DNA from: Favolaschia claudopus
Lineage: Eukaryota > Basidiomycota > Agaricomycetes > Agaricales > Mycenaceae
Reading direction: 5' to 3'
DNA: 64,000 bases
Assembly: GCA_037176885.1 (NCBI GenBank)
Contig: JAWWNJ010000081.1
Location: 992,001-1,056,000, forward strand
The notes under the pieces are model-generated. The model was given only the letters and a program-made list of their open reading frames with translations. It was not told where the DNA came from and did no database searches. The position numbers were made by a program, and so were the translations under genes. Of the stretch, positions 11,950 to 23,759 are shown piece after piece (within the stretch, counting starts at the first letter, position 1; each line of letters begins with the position of its first letter).

Positions 11950-14900
11950 TTACAAGAAACGTTTGGGATACATATGCTTGAGTCGAAGAGAAACATCGGT
12001 GTCAGCAACATCATGAATGAAAAATTCTCCGGCATTGTCAAAATCTGGAACCAGGAGCAAGCCGCGAACAATAGAATGAGCTGAAACGAACTCTGCTTCC
12101 TTCCTCGCTTTGCTATGGAGATGGTATGTCCGCAACAGCTTGTCTTTCCTTGACAGAGCACGCAGCTCCAATGGCAAAACAAGTGCAAAGGGGTGGGACT
12201 TGTTCCCGACCGTGCGGGAAAACATGTAGACCAACCGCACGAACATATGTCCGTTGGCAGTTTTCACGAGCGCGCCGTCATATCGCGGATGACCGTGGAA
12301 CAGCGGGTTGCACCTTAGGTAATCTGTTGTCGACGTCCAGTCCCCAAGATGTTGGTAATGCACTTTTAGCAGCTGGAACGGCACAATCTGAAGATTACTC
12401 AGTTATTGTCTTGCATTCGGGTGGGCGAAATGTCACGATACCGTGTCGCTTTTATCGAATTTGATCCATTTACCTCCAGGTAATTGGTGATAGGCCTGCA
12501 GAAACTCCGAAAGATAGTCTGCAAAACGGATACGAAATCTGTTAAATGCAGGATCGTCGGCCATAGCGTCGTCGAGGTCTTGAAAGGTAATTGGTTTTAG
12601 TTTTGAACCAATGTCGACGTTAGATAAAACTTCGTCCGGATCTGATTGTTCTTCGGTGTCCATTGAATCGAGACTGTCCAGCTGCTCGCGGATGAATAGT
12701 GCAACAACCCGGCGATGATCGTGTTTGACGAGCTGCAAATTTCAATGAGCTATCAAACATGATCCAATTCCAAGCCTTACCTGCGTCGTAACGTTTTTGA
12801 AATTAGTGAGGCGATGGTATATTTGTCGAACTGGCCCGTGCATGGATTCGCTGATCTTTGTACCAAAGTTCCGTGTAGCCCCTTTGTTCGTGATATCGTC
12901 AAATACGTGCCAATGGGAGTGCATCTTGGGAAAGTTCCAATTCTTCTCATGGTCAGTGCCTTCGCAGGTTTCGGCATAGTCCTACAGCTTCGTTAGTGTC
13001 CTACATACCGGTCGTATTTTTGCACACCTTCATGAGCTCGTCAAATTGTGCAAGCTCCACTTTGCCGGCCGCAATTGTTTCGGCGGTGTGAACCTCTAAC
13101 GAGACGTACATATTGAGTTCCAAAAAACTTCGCACACATCTCAGAAGTAAAACTCCCTCTGGGTCAGTGAGTACATTATATGCGGCGAACAGCATCATTT
13201 TGGCAATATCCTCATTTTTCGAACCGTCGTTGAATGTGACATTCATGACAGCATCAAAATGGTTGAGTTTTCGCCAGCGAGGCATTGCACTCATCCTGTT
13301 AAACATGAGATCGATCCTGAGTTGTTATAGCGATTCTCACTGTTTGTCGATCTTATTTATTGAGGGGCGGCCTAAAACAGTCACTCGGTCTTTGACCTGG
13401 TTAAAAAGATGATCCCAGAGGCCACCGTAGGCGTGTAGACGGTCGAATGAAATCGTCTTGTGTGGATCGGCTCCAATTTTCCAGAATGAATTCTACAAAA
13501 ACTTAGAATCCTAATTAATCAGAGCGTAATAAGCACACCTCGACGTCGCGTAATGAGTAGTCTTTCAGTAATTCTTCTCGCTCTCCAAGAGTCGCACATG
13601 CTCTAGCTTCTTCCAACCGTGCTTTGGAGTCTTTTGCTGTACGAAGTGGATGCTCGGTCGAGAGATCTGATTGTTCGTTCCACGGAACAAAACAGATCGG
13701 GCATGGGTAGAGACTTTGTAGGCCTCGAATGAGAGTCATCACACAACTGTGATTGGGAAATGAGAAAGAAAAAATGGTAGCTTATTTATTGATGCGCTCA
13801 CGCCTCCTCATAATCAGCGGCAAGGATCAAGAGAACCGGAAAAAGCCAGCGAAGAATGTCGTCTCCGCATTTTGTCCAACTACCAAGCTTGGCGTGGTGA
13901 ACGAGCGATTCAAGGAGTTTCCGGAACGCAGTATGCCAAACTACGTTCTTGAAATCCGTGTGTTTCTTGTTCTGTTTCGCGTCGTCTTTAACCTGTTCAG
14001 AACAATTAGTCGTTAGGACCAATACAATAACAGACTGAAAATACCACAGGCTGGTGTCCAACAATCTGCCCACCGCCAATCTGAACATTACTGTTACGAA
14101 TCAAAACTGGAAGGTTGGCCAAGCGTGCGACTACAGCATAAGCCTTCTCCGTGCCGAACGTGCTGAGTTTGGATTTATCAACATAGACAATCAGTCCAAC
14201 CAACTTTGCAAGCGGATGCTTTGGTAGAAAAGACTTCAAGATTGTCGTTTGAATAACGGTCCAGGCTCCGATAAAATCATTCAACTTACTTGTGCCTCCC
14301 AAAATGCATTAGCGGTCCATGGCTCATGGTAAAATCTTGTATAGACCTCGCCGTTGAATTTGTAGGCCTTTTCGGCATCCCATACAAAGAAGGGAGCGAG
14401 TCGAGCGTCTTGAACAAGGCCTAATATCCAGTCCCAAAGGGGCCGGGTATAAGTTTTGAACATTTGATCCTCCGACTTGTACGACACAGTGATTTCGTCC
14501 TCAGAAAACTGCGGATCGGCTGGTATAATTACCTGTGATATTGTGAACAAAATGACTCACCTCGGTGCACTTGTGCGACGCCAGACTCCATAATTTGTCA
14601 AGCTCTGCAAAATTGTTAATTGTGAATTCACGTCGGTTTTCTCCGCAACGACGAATGAGGGACAACAATGTTTCCGACAGTTTCTGGTTCAACATGGCGA
14701 GCTCACAAAACTCGGCGACCTCAAAATCCAATCTCGTTCGGAAGGGTTTCCATGGAGTCAAGTCGGGTGGAAGCCCCTTTTCCGATGAGTTAGAAGCGGC
14801 ATACTCCGCTAGAGATTGGAACAAGACTGGTCTCTCGCTATGAGGATGAAATATTCGTCGAATCTCTGGTGTATCTTGTTGCACCGGCGGCATGTCTTCA

Positions 14901-15376
14901 TCCTCACGCTCAACATTGGTGTCGATTTCGTTCTCGCCGGCATGCAAAGGCGATCCAGGCGGTGAATAATTGACTGCACCTGAACTCATGAGTGAGTGAC
15001 TCCAGTCCTGGTATTCGGAACCCACCGTCATGATATGTCGGAATGTTCTGGACATTGGTTTGTGAACGCGAAGACTCTGGTCAATTTCAAAACTATTGAT
15101 AAGTCCACCGTATTAATCGAAACTGACGTCGATGAGGGGGTTTCTTTTGCTTGACAAGCTTGGCATAAGCCACTTTCCCTAGACTCTGTTAGTACTGAGT
15201 TACTGGTTCTGGTGACTATACGTACGACGGTCGTCCTTCACGCGCTGGGCGAATTCGGTATCCCCCAAAGCAGCGTCGACTTTATCCTTGCAAGCAGCTT
15301 CGTGTTTGCCGATCCCTCTGGATTTATATTCTTTCCCGCAAGTAGAACATTTCTTTGGGCTCCCAGCTGGGGGCAT
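11950..15376 (-). CDS. Plavaka-family transposase
   Basis: A multi-exon minus-strand gene. The first exon (15376-15222) starts MPPAGSPKK and carries a C2HC finger, CSTCGKEYKSRGIGKHEAAC. An acidic linker follows (15055-14570). Then come the family blocks in order: DLTPWKPFRTRLDFEVAEF, LIRRCGENRREFTINNF, YTRPLWDWILGLVQD, FYHEPWTANAFWEAQ, LVGLIVYVDKSKLSTFGTEK and FKNVVWHTAFRKLLESL, then WLFPVLLILAADYEE and YPCPICFVPWNEQSDL. Further on are ISFDRLHAYGGLWDHLF, FDAVMNVTFNDGSKNEDIAK and HSHWHVFDDITNKGATRNF. The C-terminal block has KSHPFALVLPLELR, IVRGLLLVPDFDNAGEFF and VADTDVSLRLKHMYP. I recognise these as the Plavaka transposase found throughout Agaricomycetes, a DDE-type cut-and-paste enzyme acting on the inverted repeats. 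At least nine exons are needed. The join between exons 1 and 3 (15221-15055) is unresolved. No in-frame stop or frameshift was noticed inside the conserved blocks. Confidence 0.85.
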
Positions 15377-16042
15377 TGGAGATCGCTAGACGAAAGATGT
15401 GGAAGGCAGGAAGAGAAAGCGCTGCCAGGCACGTGGTCGTGTCAATCACCCGCTTCCGACCGTCTCGGAGCCAAACAAACAGATGCAGCCTTTCTTTCTC
15501 GTCCACCATTATTCACTTCACTTCAACTTCATGTTGTCGCAGACCTGTTGGCTTTGCCAATTAAGAATATACCAGTTTCACGCAAACAAACAATGTCGCT
15601 GGACCTTGGGACTTGCTTACTCCACCTCTGCCCCAGACTCGGAATCGGATATTGAAGCATCTCAAACCCTAACGGCGGCGGCAATTGCGAAAGCCTATCC
15701 ACGCGGTCGAGATCACATATCATGTCGAGTAATATTGTAGGTGAGCGGATTGAATTTGGCATTTCAAGGTCTCAATCTTCTAATTGAATTGTCCGAGTGA
15801 TTTTCTAGATGAGGGATTCAAGGGACTTGAATCACGTCGCAAAACATGGATCTGCTCTCAAGCGAAGAAGTATATTACCGAGTTAATTTCAAGCCATCGA
15901 TTTTCCGCCGGTCGACTGACCCTGCAATGTGCGGAAGAGTTAAAATTTGTTGGACAGATCTTTTGAGTTTCGGCATTGGAGTCCCGTACCCTGACTGTGT
16001 GCAGCGGCGACATTCTGTCATTCCTTGCCTCCTACCACCATC

Positions 16043-17672
16043 ATGGCACCACCGAGTCGCAATATCGTTCTCTCCGATGAAGACGACGACGACGACAACC
16101 CTCGGAGTTCCTCTGAAGCAGATGACGACGGAGGGGAGGAACGCTTCCAGCCCATCGATATAAACGCTTCAAAACCTGAGATTATCAAAGTGCGTTGTAT
16201 TTGGATTATAGCGCATCTACCGCTGCTGACTTACGAATTGAAAGGCCTACCAGGACCTGCAGCTTGACCATGGGCGCGTGCTTGCCGAAAACCGCAGCCT
16301 TCGTCAAAGGCTTCACGAGCTGGAGGCCACTTCTACTGGGAAGCGACAGCGACGCGCTCAGAGCGACAATCGGTTAGGATACCAGCAACATGTCGGAGCT
16401 TGGGCGCGCAAATTTCTTCTTGCAAACGAAGCTTGGGTGACGGCGGATGAGTTCTGCAAGCGTCCAGTAGATCTTGTCAACACTCCCGAAGAGCGTTTTG
16501 AAAGCAGTAAAGTTTACTCTCGTGAAATCACTGTTGCTCTCTATCAAGGTATCCCGCCGAAATTCCACCCGCTGCTCGATCGCTTGAGCTATAAGCATCT
16601 GTCGAAAGACGTAAGTATTCTTTCACTGGATGAACCGGCCCCTTTCACTTGTGTGTTCCAGTTCATCTCGGACTTCGGGAACGCGCGCTCAACGCTGCTC
16701 AACAACCTGCGTGGTGTAGCGGCCAGCATTCTCACAACTGCCGGCCACAAGGTTGACACTGCGCTCGTGGGTGTCGCCAACGCCGACAGAGGCCAGAACG
16801 AAGTTCTCACGAAGCTCTTGTGCTTCCCTGAAGAACAAAAGCCCAAGGTCTTTGCCCCCATTCTATTTCCCAACGGCCAGAAAAACATGCAGCATATATT
16901 CACAAGCTCAATTGTGCTAGATGTAAGTGCTTCGTGTATCACTTAGACTGTCTTCACATATACCATTCTGATTACTCCTCAGTTTCATCGCGTTATGTTT
17001 CATGGACCCTCGAGTTTGGGGACCAAACCCGACCCCAAGGCAAACGCAACAAAGTTAGGGGTGGTCGAATGCAGCGATCATTCCATTGCATTCAGCGCTA
17101 TGCTGGTACGTTCCAGCATACAATTTCCTCTCGATTGTTGATCCTTCCGATTCCAGGCCCGCTTCATCATCTCGGCCGACAAGAGCTTTGCGTCTACGGG
17201 CCAAACAACTAAGATCAACTGGGAGGCGGACTATCGGACGTACCGGAAACTCCTCGCATGCAACCGTGAGGCACCGTATGTGAAGCAGATCTTCAAGACC
17301 TTCAACCGCCATGTTTTCGACGGCGTTCCGAAGGCAACCAGCGCTACGGAGGATGTGGAGGATGATGGCGTCGAAGATGAGATCAGCCGAGCGATGCAGC
17401 TTTTGGCCGTTGGAGGGTTTGCTGATGCTGATCCAGACACAGATGCGAACGATAGGAACACCAGGCATCGCATGGAACCCGCGCCGATCCCTCAGCCGGA
17501 GGCCGTCGCTGGGCCCAGTCGTCGGGCTCGATTCACCGCTGAACCGCCTCAGATACGTGAAATTCCTGCGGAAAATGAGGTACAGGCGCCGGAAGCAGAG
17601 GAGGAGGAAGTGGAGAAGGAGGTTGACACTTCGAACAAAGGAAAACGAGTCTCGACGAGACGAAGGCGATAG
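16043..17672 (+). CDS. second gene of the Plavaka element, unknown nuclear-type protein
   Basis: Five exons: 16043-16189, 16245-16610, 16662-16922, 16983-17105 and 17157-17672. All are phase 0, giving 470 residues. The start is an acidic stretch after MAPPSRNIVLSD, followed by a short coiled coil (DLQLDHGRVLAENRSLRQRL). The core has HVGAWARKFLLANEAWV, VYSREITVALYQGIP and a block ending PILFPNGQKNMQHIF. The conserved C-terminal part holds HRVMFHGPSSLG, DHSIAFSAMLARFIISAD, TGQTTKINWEADYRTYRKLL and IFKTFNRHVF. The tail is acidic and then basic, ending KRVSTRRRR. I recall many unnamed Agaricomycete proteins with the same core but no assigned function. Its position inside the inverted repeats, divergent from the transposase, argues that it belongs to the element. 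It might be a DNA-binding accessory factor, which is inference. Confidence 0.8.
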
Positions 17673-17924
17673 TCGGCGCTGCATTGTGGATAATATAGTT
17701 TTTTTTTTCTTACGCCGTCCTGCACACGATTAGACGGCATATGTAGGGCTGCGATTCTAGCTTTATAAAGCCTGGTTTTGTCTACTTGGATGTATGCTGT
17801 TTAATAGTTTGTAACGAATGTGCGTGGCTGAAGCCTAATAGGCGGTTGAGGGTTCGTATCTCGCTAGCAGTAAACATCACTTACTACAAATTGTTTTTAT
17901 TTCGTGACTCAAGGTGTAGTCGGC

Positions 17925-18115
17925 TCTTTCAACGCCCTACAATCATTGTGCATTCTTCCAAGGCATTTCAATCCTTACTAGTCTTGCAAGGAACTGAATA
18001 CGTTCCAAGACTTTGCCATCCTTCCAAGACGACTTTCGAGTGCCAAGGCACTTCCAAGCACACGCTGTCATTGGGTCCTTCCAAGCCATTGGAAGCCATT
18101 GAGAGGTTCTTTACA
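17925..18115. repeat. right subterminal motif array
   Basis: Dense short motifs mirror the left end: TTCCAAGGCATTTCAA, CTTGCAAGGAACTG, GTTCCAAGAC, CTTCCAAGAC, CCAAGGCACTTCCAAG and CCTTCCAAGCCATTGGAAG. Probable transposase-binding region. Confidence 0.65.
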
Positions 18116-18407
18116 AATTTCCGACAGAAGCGACTTGTTTTCACGTTTGCCTCAAGATAATATTTCACAGTATGAGCTAACCACATTCTCTATCAATCCC
18201 AAGTCCTCTGTGACTTTGAAATAGGTTTGCCTTGCATACAAGAGGTTTGTTGACCCAAAATAAAACCTGATGCTAAAAACCTTCACAATGATGGTATTTT
18301 CAGGTAATCTTGGCCCGGAAACTCTCCACTGAAAAGTAGAAATGGCTTCCAACAGTTCCAGGCAGCATTTGAGTGAAAGAAAACAAAAACTGAACAACTT
18401 GAGCTCG

Positions 18408-18542
18408 GAGATACTTCCTAATAAGGGATAGTCGGAGTTTGAATTTGCCATCTATCAATCTACGCCTAAGTGCTTCCAGCCGTTATGGTAAGTAATACCT
18501 GCTCGCTCGTCATTACTCCCACTAACGGCTGGTCTCGAGCCT
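18408..18542 (-). repeat. right terminal inverted repeat of Plavaka element
   Basis: The reverse complement matches 11181-11335. The outermost bases CGAGCCT mirror AGGCTCG at the left end. Confidence 0.85.
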
Positions 18543-18553
18543 ACACTAGTACT
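18543..18553 (+). repeat. right 11-bp flanking direct repeat
   Basis: ACACTAGTACT, identical to 11170-11180, abuts the right inverted repeat. Confidence 0.7.
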
Positions 18554-18654
18554 CACCATAGCGTTTTGCTTGATTCTCCATGGTGAATGGCCGCCTGGGG
18601 CTTCAGATTGTTTTCAAGTAAATGGTCCTCCGCACCGTGAGATGCGATTTGAAT

Positions 18655-18885
18655 GGCAGTTCTGATAACACTGTCAGAGCCATCAGCAATGCGTAAATGC
18701 AGATGAAAGGCTAATTAACTGTGAAATGGATTCGAGAAACAGTTTATGAACGCGAGTACACCAAGGGATTTGAACAAGGGCACACCGGCAGAAAAAAAAA
18801 AGACACAACTAAAAATGTCGTCAGGCTTTTCTCAGGATCCGTTCCCGAATCGAACGGGCACGCTTGCTGAAATGGCGATCCGTCG
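18655..18885 (-). repeat. dispersed repeat, SINE-like, copy 2 (inverted)
   Basis: On the minus strand this matches 5850-6075, including the CCCGTTCGATTCGG core, the AAAAGCCTGACGACAT block, a long T-run and CTGCCGGTGTG. It lies just outside the right end of the Plavaka element. Confidence 0.6.
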
Positions 18886-18889
18886 GAAT

Positions 18890-19825
18890 TGAGTACGTTG
18901 AGTACTCGTAGAGTAGGATGCTTGAGTCCGGTCCTTGAAATCCGAGATTAGTACTATAGTGACTGTAAACGAGCCACCTCGATGAGCAAAAATTGAAAGA
19001 AAAATCGTGAACAACGCACAATATCCACTACGGGCGTACAGCATTTAAGAGGTAGTTGCACAGACAGACGATCGGTGTGTCGAAATACAGTGATACGAGC
19101 TTGGAGATAGTCTCCCGCAGTCAGACTCTATGAGATATATGATAGTCGATATATCTTTTCATATAGAGCTTGGAGACAAGCTTGGAGATAGCAAATGATT
19201 CGGCTACTGTATGGCCTCTTCGAGGCGCGAGCTTAACCTTTAGTTACTAGTTAGAGTCTGGTTTGCATGTACTACTGGTGTCCTCGCCACTAGAAGCTTC
19301 GAGTTGTCGGATTCACTCTTGAACCCGGCGCGGGTTGCCTCGGCAAGCTAACATTAAAGGCCGGCGGGAGCGGACCGAGATTCCTCGCACGGCATCCGAC
19401 GGATCGCTGCCCACGGATGTTAGGTGCCGATCGCGACCCTTCCAATATTTTTCTTGAGACTTTCTGACTATATCACAGTATCACCTGCCTCCACTGCCTA
19501 GACTCAAATAAAAAAAACAACCCGGGACTTCCAGTGGTGAAACGGCGAACCTCGGCAAAGCCACTATCTCCCGAGGCCCTCAGCCGACACGGCGCACAAT
19601 CGGCATTGGTTGACTGAAAGACGCTGACTCATACTTTGCTTGTTCCATTGCAACAAATGCAAGCTTGTCTGAGTAGCTGAGCCTAAAGGTTAAGCAAGAA
19701 GGTACCTTCCCACTGAATCCCAGCAAAAGTTTGCTCATGAAAGGTGTACAACGGTGAAAGTAAGGGAGCAATCCGTGCTAGGAATAATGTCAAACTCAGC
19801 CCCCTAATCAGAATGCACCTAATTT
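18890..19825. other. no recognisable gene
   Basis: Between the dispersed repeat and the 3' end of the kinase gene I see only short ORFs without domains. There is a loose repetition of GAGCTTGGAGA at about 19098-19190, seen three times. Confidence 0.4.
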
Positions 19826-19868
19826 TTCTCAGGAAAGCATTCAGTGCATTCTACACATCGCAAAACTA

Positions 19869-22800
19869 TCAGTCTGTGCTTTGGGTTGTGTTTCGCTTCA
19901 TACCTTTCGCTACTTCTTCGGGGATGATCAGATCGAGGAAAAAGAGTAGAAGCCTAGTCTCACCTTCGCCGAAAATCATACGTTCAAGTTGATTTACCGA
20001 TGGCAGCAGTGGCTCCATATTGATGGAACGGCGAAATCTAGCGGTAAACTGATCATCCCAATCGGCGGATTCCACCGGAGTCATAGCAGTTGTGATTGGA
20101 GCTTCACTGAGCCGTGTGGTAATCCCGGCAGCATTGGGACGCCTTGCTTTGTCCCCCTCCCAACACATGGCAAGTAATTCCCAGAAACTATCGAGTGCTG
20201 GGGTTCCTGTGCAAGAAGGCAGCCGCTCAGGTCGTTTGCCATTCAACACGCAAAACATTATCTGCATGTCGTTGCATAGTTTCCGGAATGGAACCTTGCC
20301 GGTCATTATCTGATAGTGCTCAAATTTCGAGCTCAGCAGTAAACTTGAGATCATCTCTTTCTCACCTCGTAGGCAACGCAGCCGAAAGCGTAAATATCGG
20401 AGGCGAAGGTCTTCACGGCGGTTTCTCCAAATAATTCGGGCGCATGGTATCGTGCTGTTCCTCTATGATTGGTAGTGGTTGAGGTTGCTAGTCGCAAGGT
20501 CATTGTATTGACAATGATAGACAAGCCGAAATCAGCGATACAAGCTCGTTCGGACGGTGTCACAAGAATATTGATCTGAAAGTCCGGTCAGTAAGTAAAG
20601 TCCCCTTTCGTGAGATTAAGACTGTTATCGCACTCCTTTTAAATCACCGTGGATTATGTTTTGGTTGTGCAGGTATTCCAAGCCACTGGCGACGTCAAGG
20701 ATCTAGAACTCTATGAAATTCAAAGACAATGGGGCACTTAGGCTTTCATACGATGTCTACGCACCATCGAGAAGCGTTTCTGTGTATCGGGTGAATTCGC
20801 TTTCAAAAATTCCATGATATTGCCGTTTCGCATCCAGGGGGAAATCAAGCACAACCTCTCTTCGATGTAGTAGAGGCCGAAGAACGGAAGAACATTGGGG
20901 TGACACAGCTGCCTCCAAATGAGTGCCTCTGCCCCAAATTCCTTTGAATGCAGAGTTCGAATCTTGTTGAGGGTGTGGTTATGATGGCAAACTCCGCACC
21001 TTGACTGCCATTGCAATATCGCTCTCCTGAAAAATTCGCAACATCTTAATGCAAACACTTTCCCCGCCCACCAAACCCTGCCAGATGTCTCCGTAGCCCC
21101 CTCCCGCCACTTGTGTTCCGACTTTCTGCAACCCGGTGAGAGTGAAAGAATGCGGGTATAAGTTAGATGCACGGGATAGACGCCGCATTGCCTTGAAGAG
21201 CATTGGTCGAATTACTGAAAACAATTCTAGGTCCAAGAGCTACAAATTTGTAGACTTTCCGGTATAAACCAACGCATGGACTTACATCCTGAAGCAAATC
21301 CAGCATTTCCTGTGCCTCTGTTCCCCGATATTCTAGAAATGTGTCATAGCCATCGCGGTTTTGAAGAGACTTAGCCAATCTCGCCGCCAGGTAGATGAAA
21401 CATTCGACAACATGCGAGGATAAGTCGAATGCCCACAAGTGTGGGTCTGGTGGTACCTTGTACCGTTGGATTTCGGCTCTCAAAAATTTTAACAGCCATT
21501 TGAAGTCGGATCGGAAGGAAAGAATCTTGGAGAAGTGTCTATCCTTGACGTATCGAAAGATTCGAGTCAAGCGCAACCACTCTCTATAGGCGATACGTCA
21601 GGATCACGGTCTTGCCACGTTATTCGAGACTCACAAAGTTGCAGTGGGCGAACTATATCTTATTGCGGGGGAAAATGCGAACAACGACTGAAAAGTCTTC
21701 GGGTGAAAAAGGAAAATCAGTGCAATTCTCTCATCGCGAACAGAGTTGATACCGACTTCGTGATCAGTTAAGATGAAGGATATGAACTCCACCCGTTCCA
21801 AAGCCGTGTATCCTGACGTGTGGAATATATCGAAACACCGATCAAGGGCAGCCCTTTTCAACGCAGAGTTCAACTGCGACGCGCTCCAGAATTGTTGAGA
21901 TTGAATCCTTTGCAAAAGTAGCTGTGGCTCCCTGGCATAGGCTTCGCTCGCAATATTGGCAAATTGGACCCAGTATTTGGATGTAACGTCAATATTAAAG
22001 GCGTCAGCAATGGGTTGAGGGATACTTGGGGACATGCCAAGCATCAAAGTAAATGCACAAATACGCATTCCAGAATCACGGCAGGCGGACGACTGAAATG
22101 AAACTCTGGTTAGAGAGCTGATCGTGTTCCAGGTTTGTGAATCAATTTCTGAGACATATCGACGCCAATCCCGAATGAATGGGCCGATTTTGAGGTTCTG
22201 CTCCAACTCCCCGGAAAGAGTCACTCGATCTTTACGATCCCACGCAAAAAGGTCACGATGCTGTTCTTCGCGAAGTAGAGACAGAAAGGCCATCACTGGT
22301 TTGGGCTCGTCGGGCAGGAGCATGCGGAACAAGACCCACAGGATGCTCGGCCAAGCAGGTATGAACATCTTGAAAACCCAGCGGCAAAACACCGGATGTA
22401 CCTCAACACTATTTGTCTGGAGTTCGATTGCTCGTGAAGCCAGTTCTCTGGGGAAAAATTCCGTTAACTGTTCGGATTCACAAACTTGTACTGACAAACT
22501 TACACATCGAGACAGTCGCACACGGACCCGCCTGACATCAATCGGAGATCTGCCACCGAGTATACTTGTAGCACGACGTTCACCCAGTCCTTTATGGCCC
22601 CTGGATCGCAACCACACCATGTGTCATGTGAAACAGGGGGATCGTGGTCGAAAGATTGCACCCAAGTCATAATGGTTTCCTGCAGGCTAACGACAGCCGT
22701 TGAGGAGTCTACAAAGGACATCCCCACGATGAAGAGCCACGTTAGGAATTGAATCCGGGTTGCGGATGTTAAATGCGCCAGCCGCCCGGTACCGCCAATC

Positions 22801-23667
22801 TGTTTAGAGCACTCTTGAAGTTTTCGTGCTATAAAACCATCGCTGGCATCGACACCACCGTTAAACCTGTCGCCTGAATTTTGGTCTACATCCTCCGAAT
22901 CCTCTGAAGTCCGGGTAAGTCGATTCCCAAGTTCCTCTTCGTCTTCATCCTCCCACAACCAGAGGTCACTCCGCTCCGAATCGAAAAGTATTTCCCCAAA
23001 ACGGGAGTACTCATTCCGTAGTAGATCCGAGGAATCAGCAACACTCAACGTGTAACAAAGGCAGTTGGTGCGATACAGAGCAGTTGCTACTTGACTTGTT
23101 TGTGGAAATTTCTGGGGATAGCTCGAGGACACAGGAAGAACTGCGTCGCTCGCCCTCGGGAGCAATTTCCTGCAGACGAACTGCGCCATACTAAGCGAAC
23201 CCACGACCGCCGATAGCATGCAAAGGTCAAAGAGAGTCTTAAATGTGGGTTGAGCTACACTTACAGAGCCGAAGGCTACCCGGATGGTGCGAGGAGTCCA
23301 GAGAGCAAAGGAAAGAGTGGCGGACAAGAGAGCTGTTTCGAGGCACTGCCTCCAGCACTCCCCGTGGGCTACAGCCTACAGAGGCTGTTCATTTGAGATG
23401 TCCAGCTATATGGGACATCGGGCGCATTACCGGATTTTGTGAGACTAGTATGCTATGTAGAAATAGAACGGTGTGAATCTGCAGCACTAGCCTCAGATCC
23501 CAGATGTAAATCACCGACAGCAGGGAGAAAATCATACCTGCTGTCACGAACTCGTTGGAAATGCTTCGTTTCAAGAAGATCAAAAAAGACGAGTGTCTGT
23601 CGCATAAGGCAGTTAAAATAATCATAGGAGCAGTAAAAGATAATTGCGAAATTGATAGCCACAACAT
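19869..23667 (-). CDS. membrane-anchored protein with C-terminal TKL-type kinase
   Basis: Nine exons: 23667-23431, 23375-22506, 22467-21635, 21583-21286, 21239-21000, 20941-20765, 20702-20634, 20575-20366 and 20309-19869. All phases close, giving 1,124 residues. Exon 1 holds two or three hydrophobic runs (APMIILTAL and FVTAGMIFSLLSVIYIW among them), so the N-terminus is probably in a membrane. Residues 80-740 form an unnamed domain. The kinase follows from about residue 780: glycine loop GTQVAGGGYGDIWQG, lysine in VCIKML, catalytic HGDLKG (H903, D905; HGD instead of HRD, common in fungal TKL kinases), DFG at D923, and YHAPEL as the APE motif. FASDIYAFGCVAYEIMTG and a typical C-lobe end the domain. 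Every catalytic residue is present. Fungi lack classical receptor tyrosine kinases, so a membrane-linked TKL kinase could act in signalling, which is inference. The second copy at 29.8-33.5 kb is damaged. Confidence 0.85.
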
Positions 23668-23759
23668 ACAACACGAGTCCACGACTTGCCTCGTTCCCTT
23701 TGATTCTCGAGAAGAGCAGAGCTGTGACGAGCTTTTCTGAATCTAAAGGAAGTTCCGAG

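Larger units (their letters stand above)
11181..18542. mobile_element. Plavaka (CACTA-like) DNA transposon, apparently complete
   Basis: A 7,362-bp element. Its ends are long terminal inverted repeats: 11181 to about 11335, and about 18408 to 18542. They share AGGCTCGA, ACCAGCCGTTA, AATGACGAGC, GCAGGTATTACT, ATAACGGCTGGAAGCACTTA, TGATAGATGGCAA and GGAAGTATCTCCGAG. Inside the ends are arrays of short motifs (CTTGCAAG, TTCCAA and CTTGGAAG types), as in CACTA-like elements. It carries a Plavaka-family transposase gene on the minus strand and a second gene on the plus strand, transcribed divergently. An exact 11-bp direct repeat flanks it. Neither gene shows an obvious break, so the element could be autonomous and recent. 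Confidence 0.85.

Noticed and set aside
21631..22620. separate gene for the domain upstream of the kinase
   Set aside because: A 51-base GTGAGT..TATAG intron at 21634-21584 restores the frame into the kinase region, so one gene is the simpler model.
23370..23430. frameshift in exon 1 of the intact kinase gene
   Set aside because: The apparent break disappears with a 55-base intron (GTAATG..CTGTAG, 23430-23376) that keeps phase 0.
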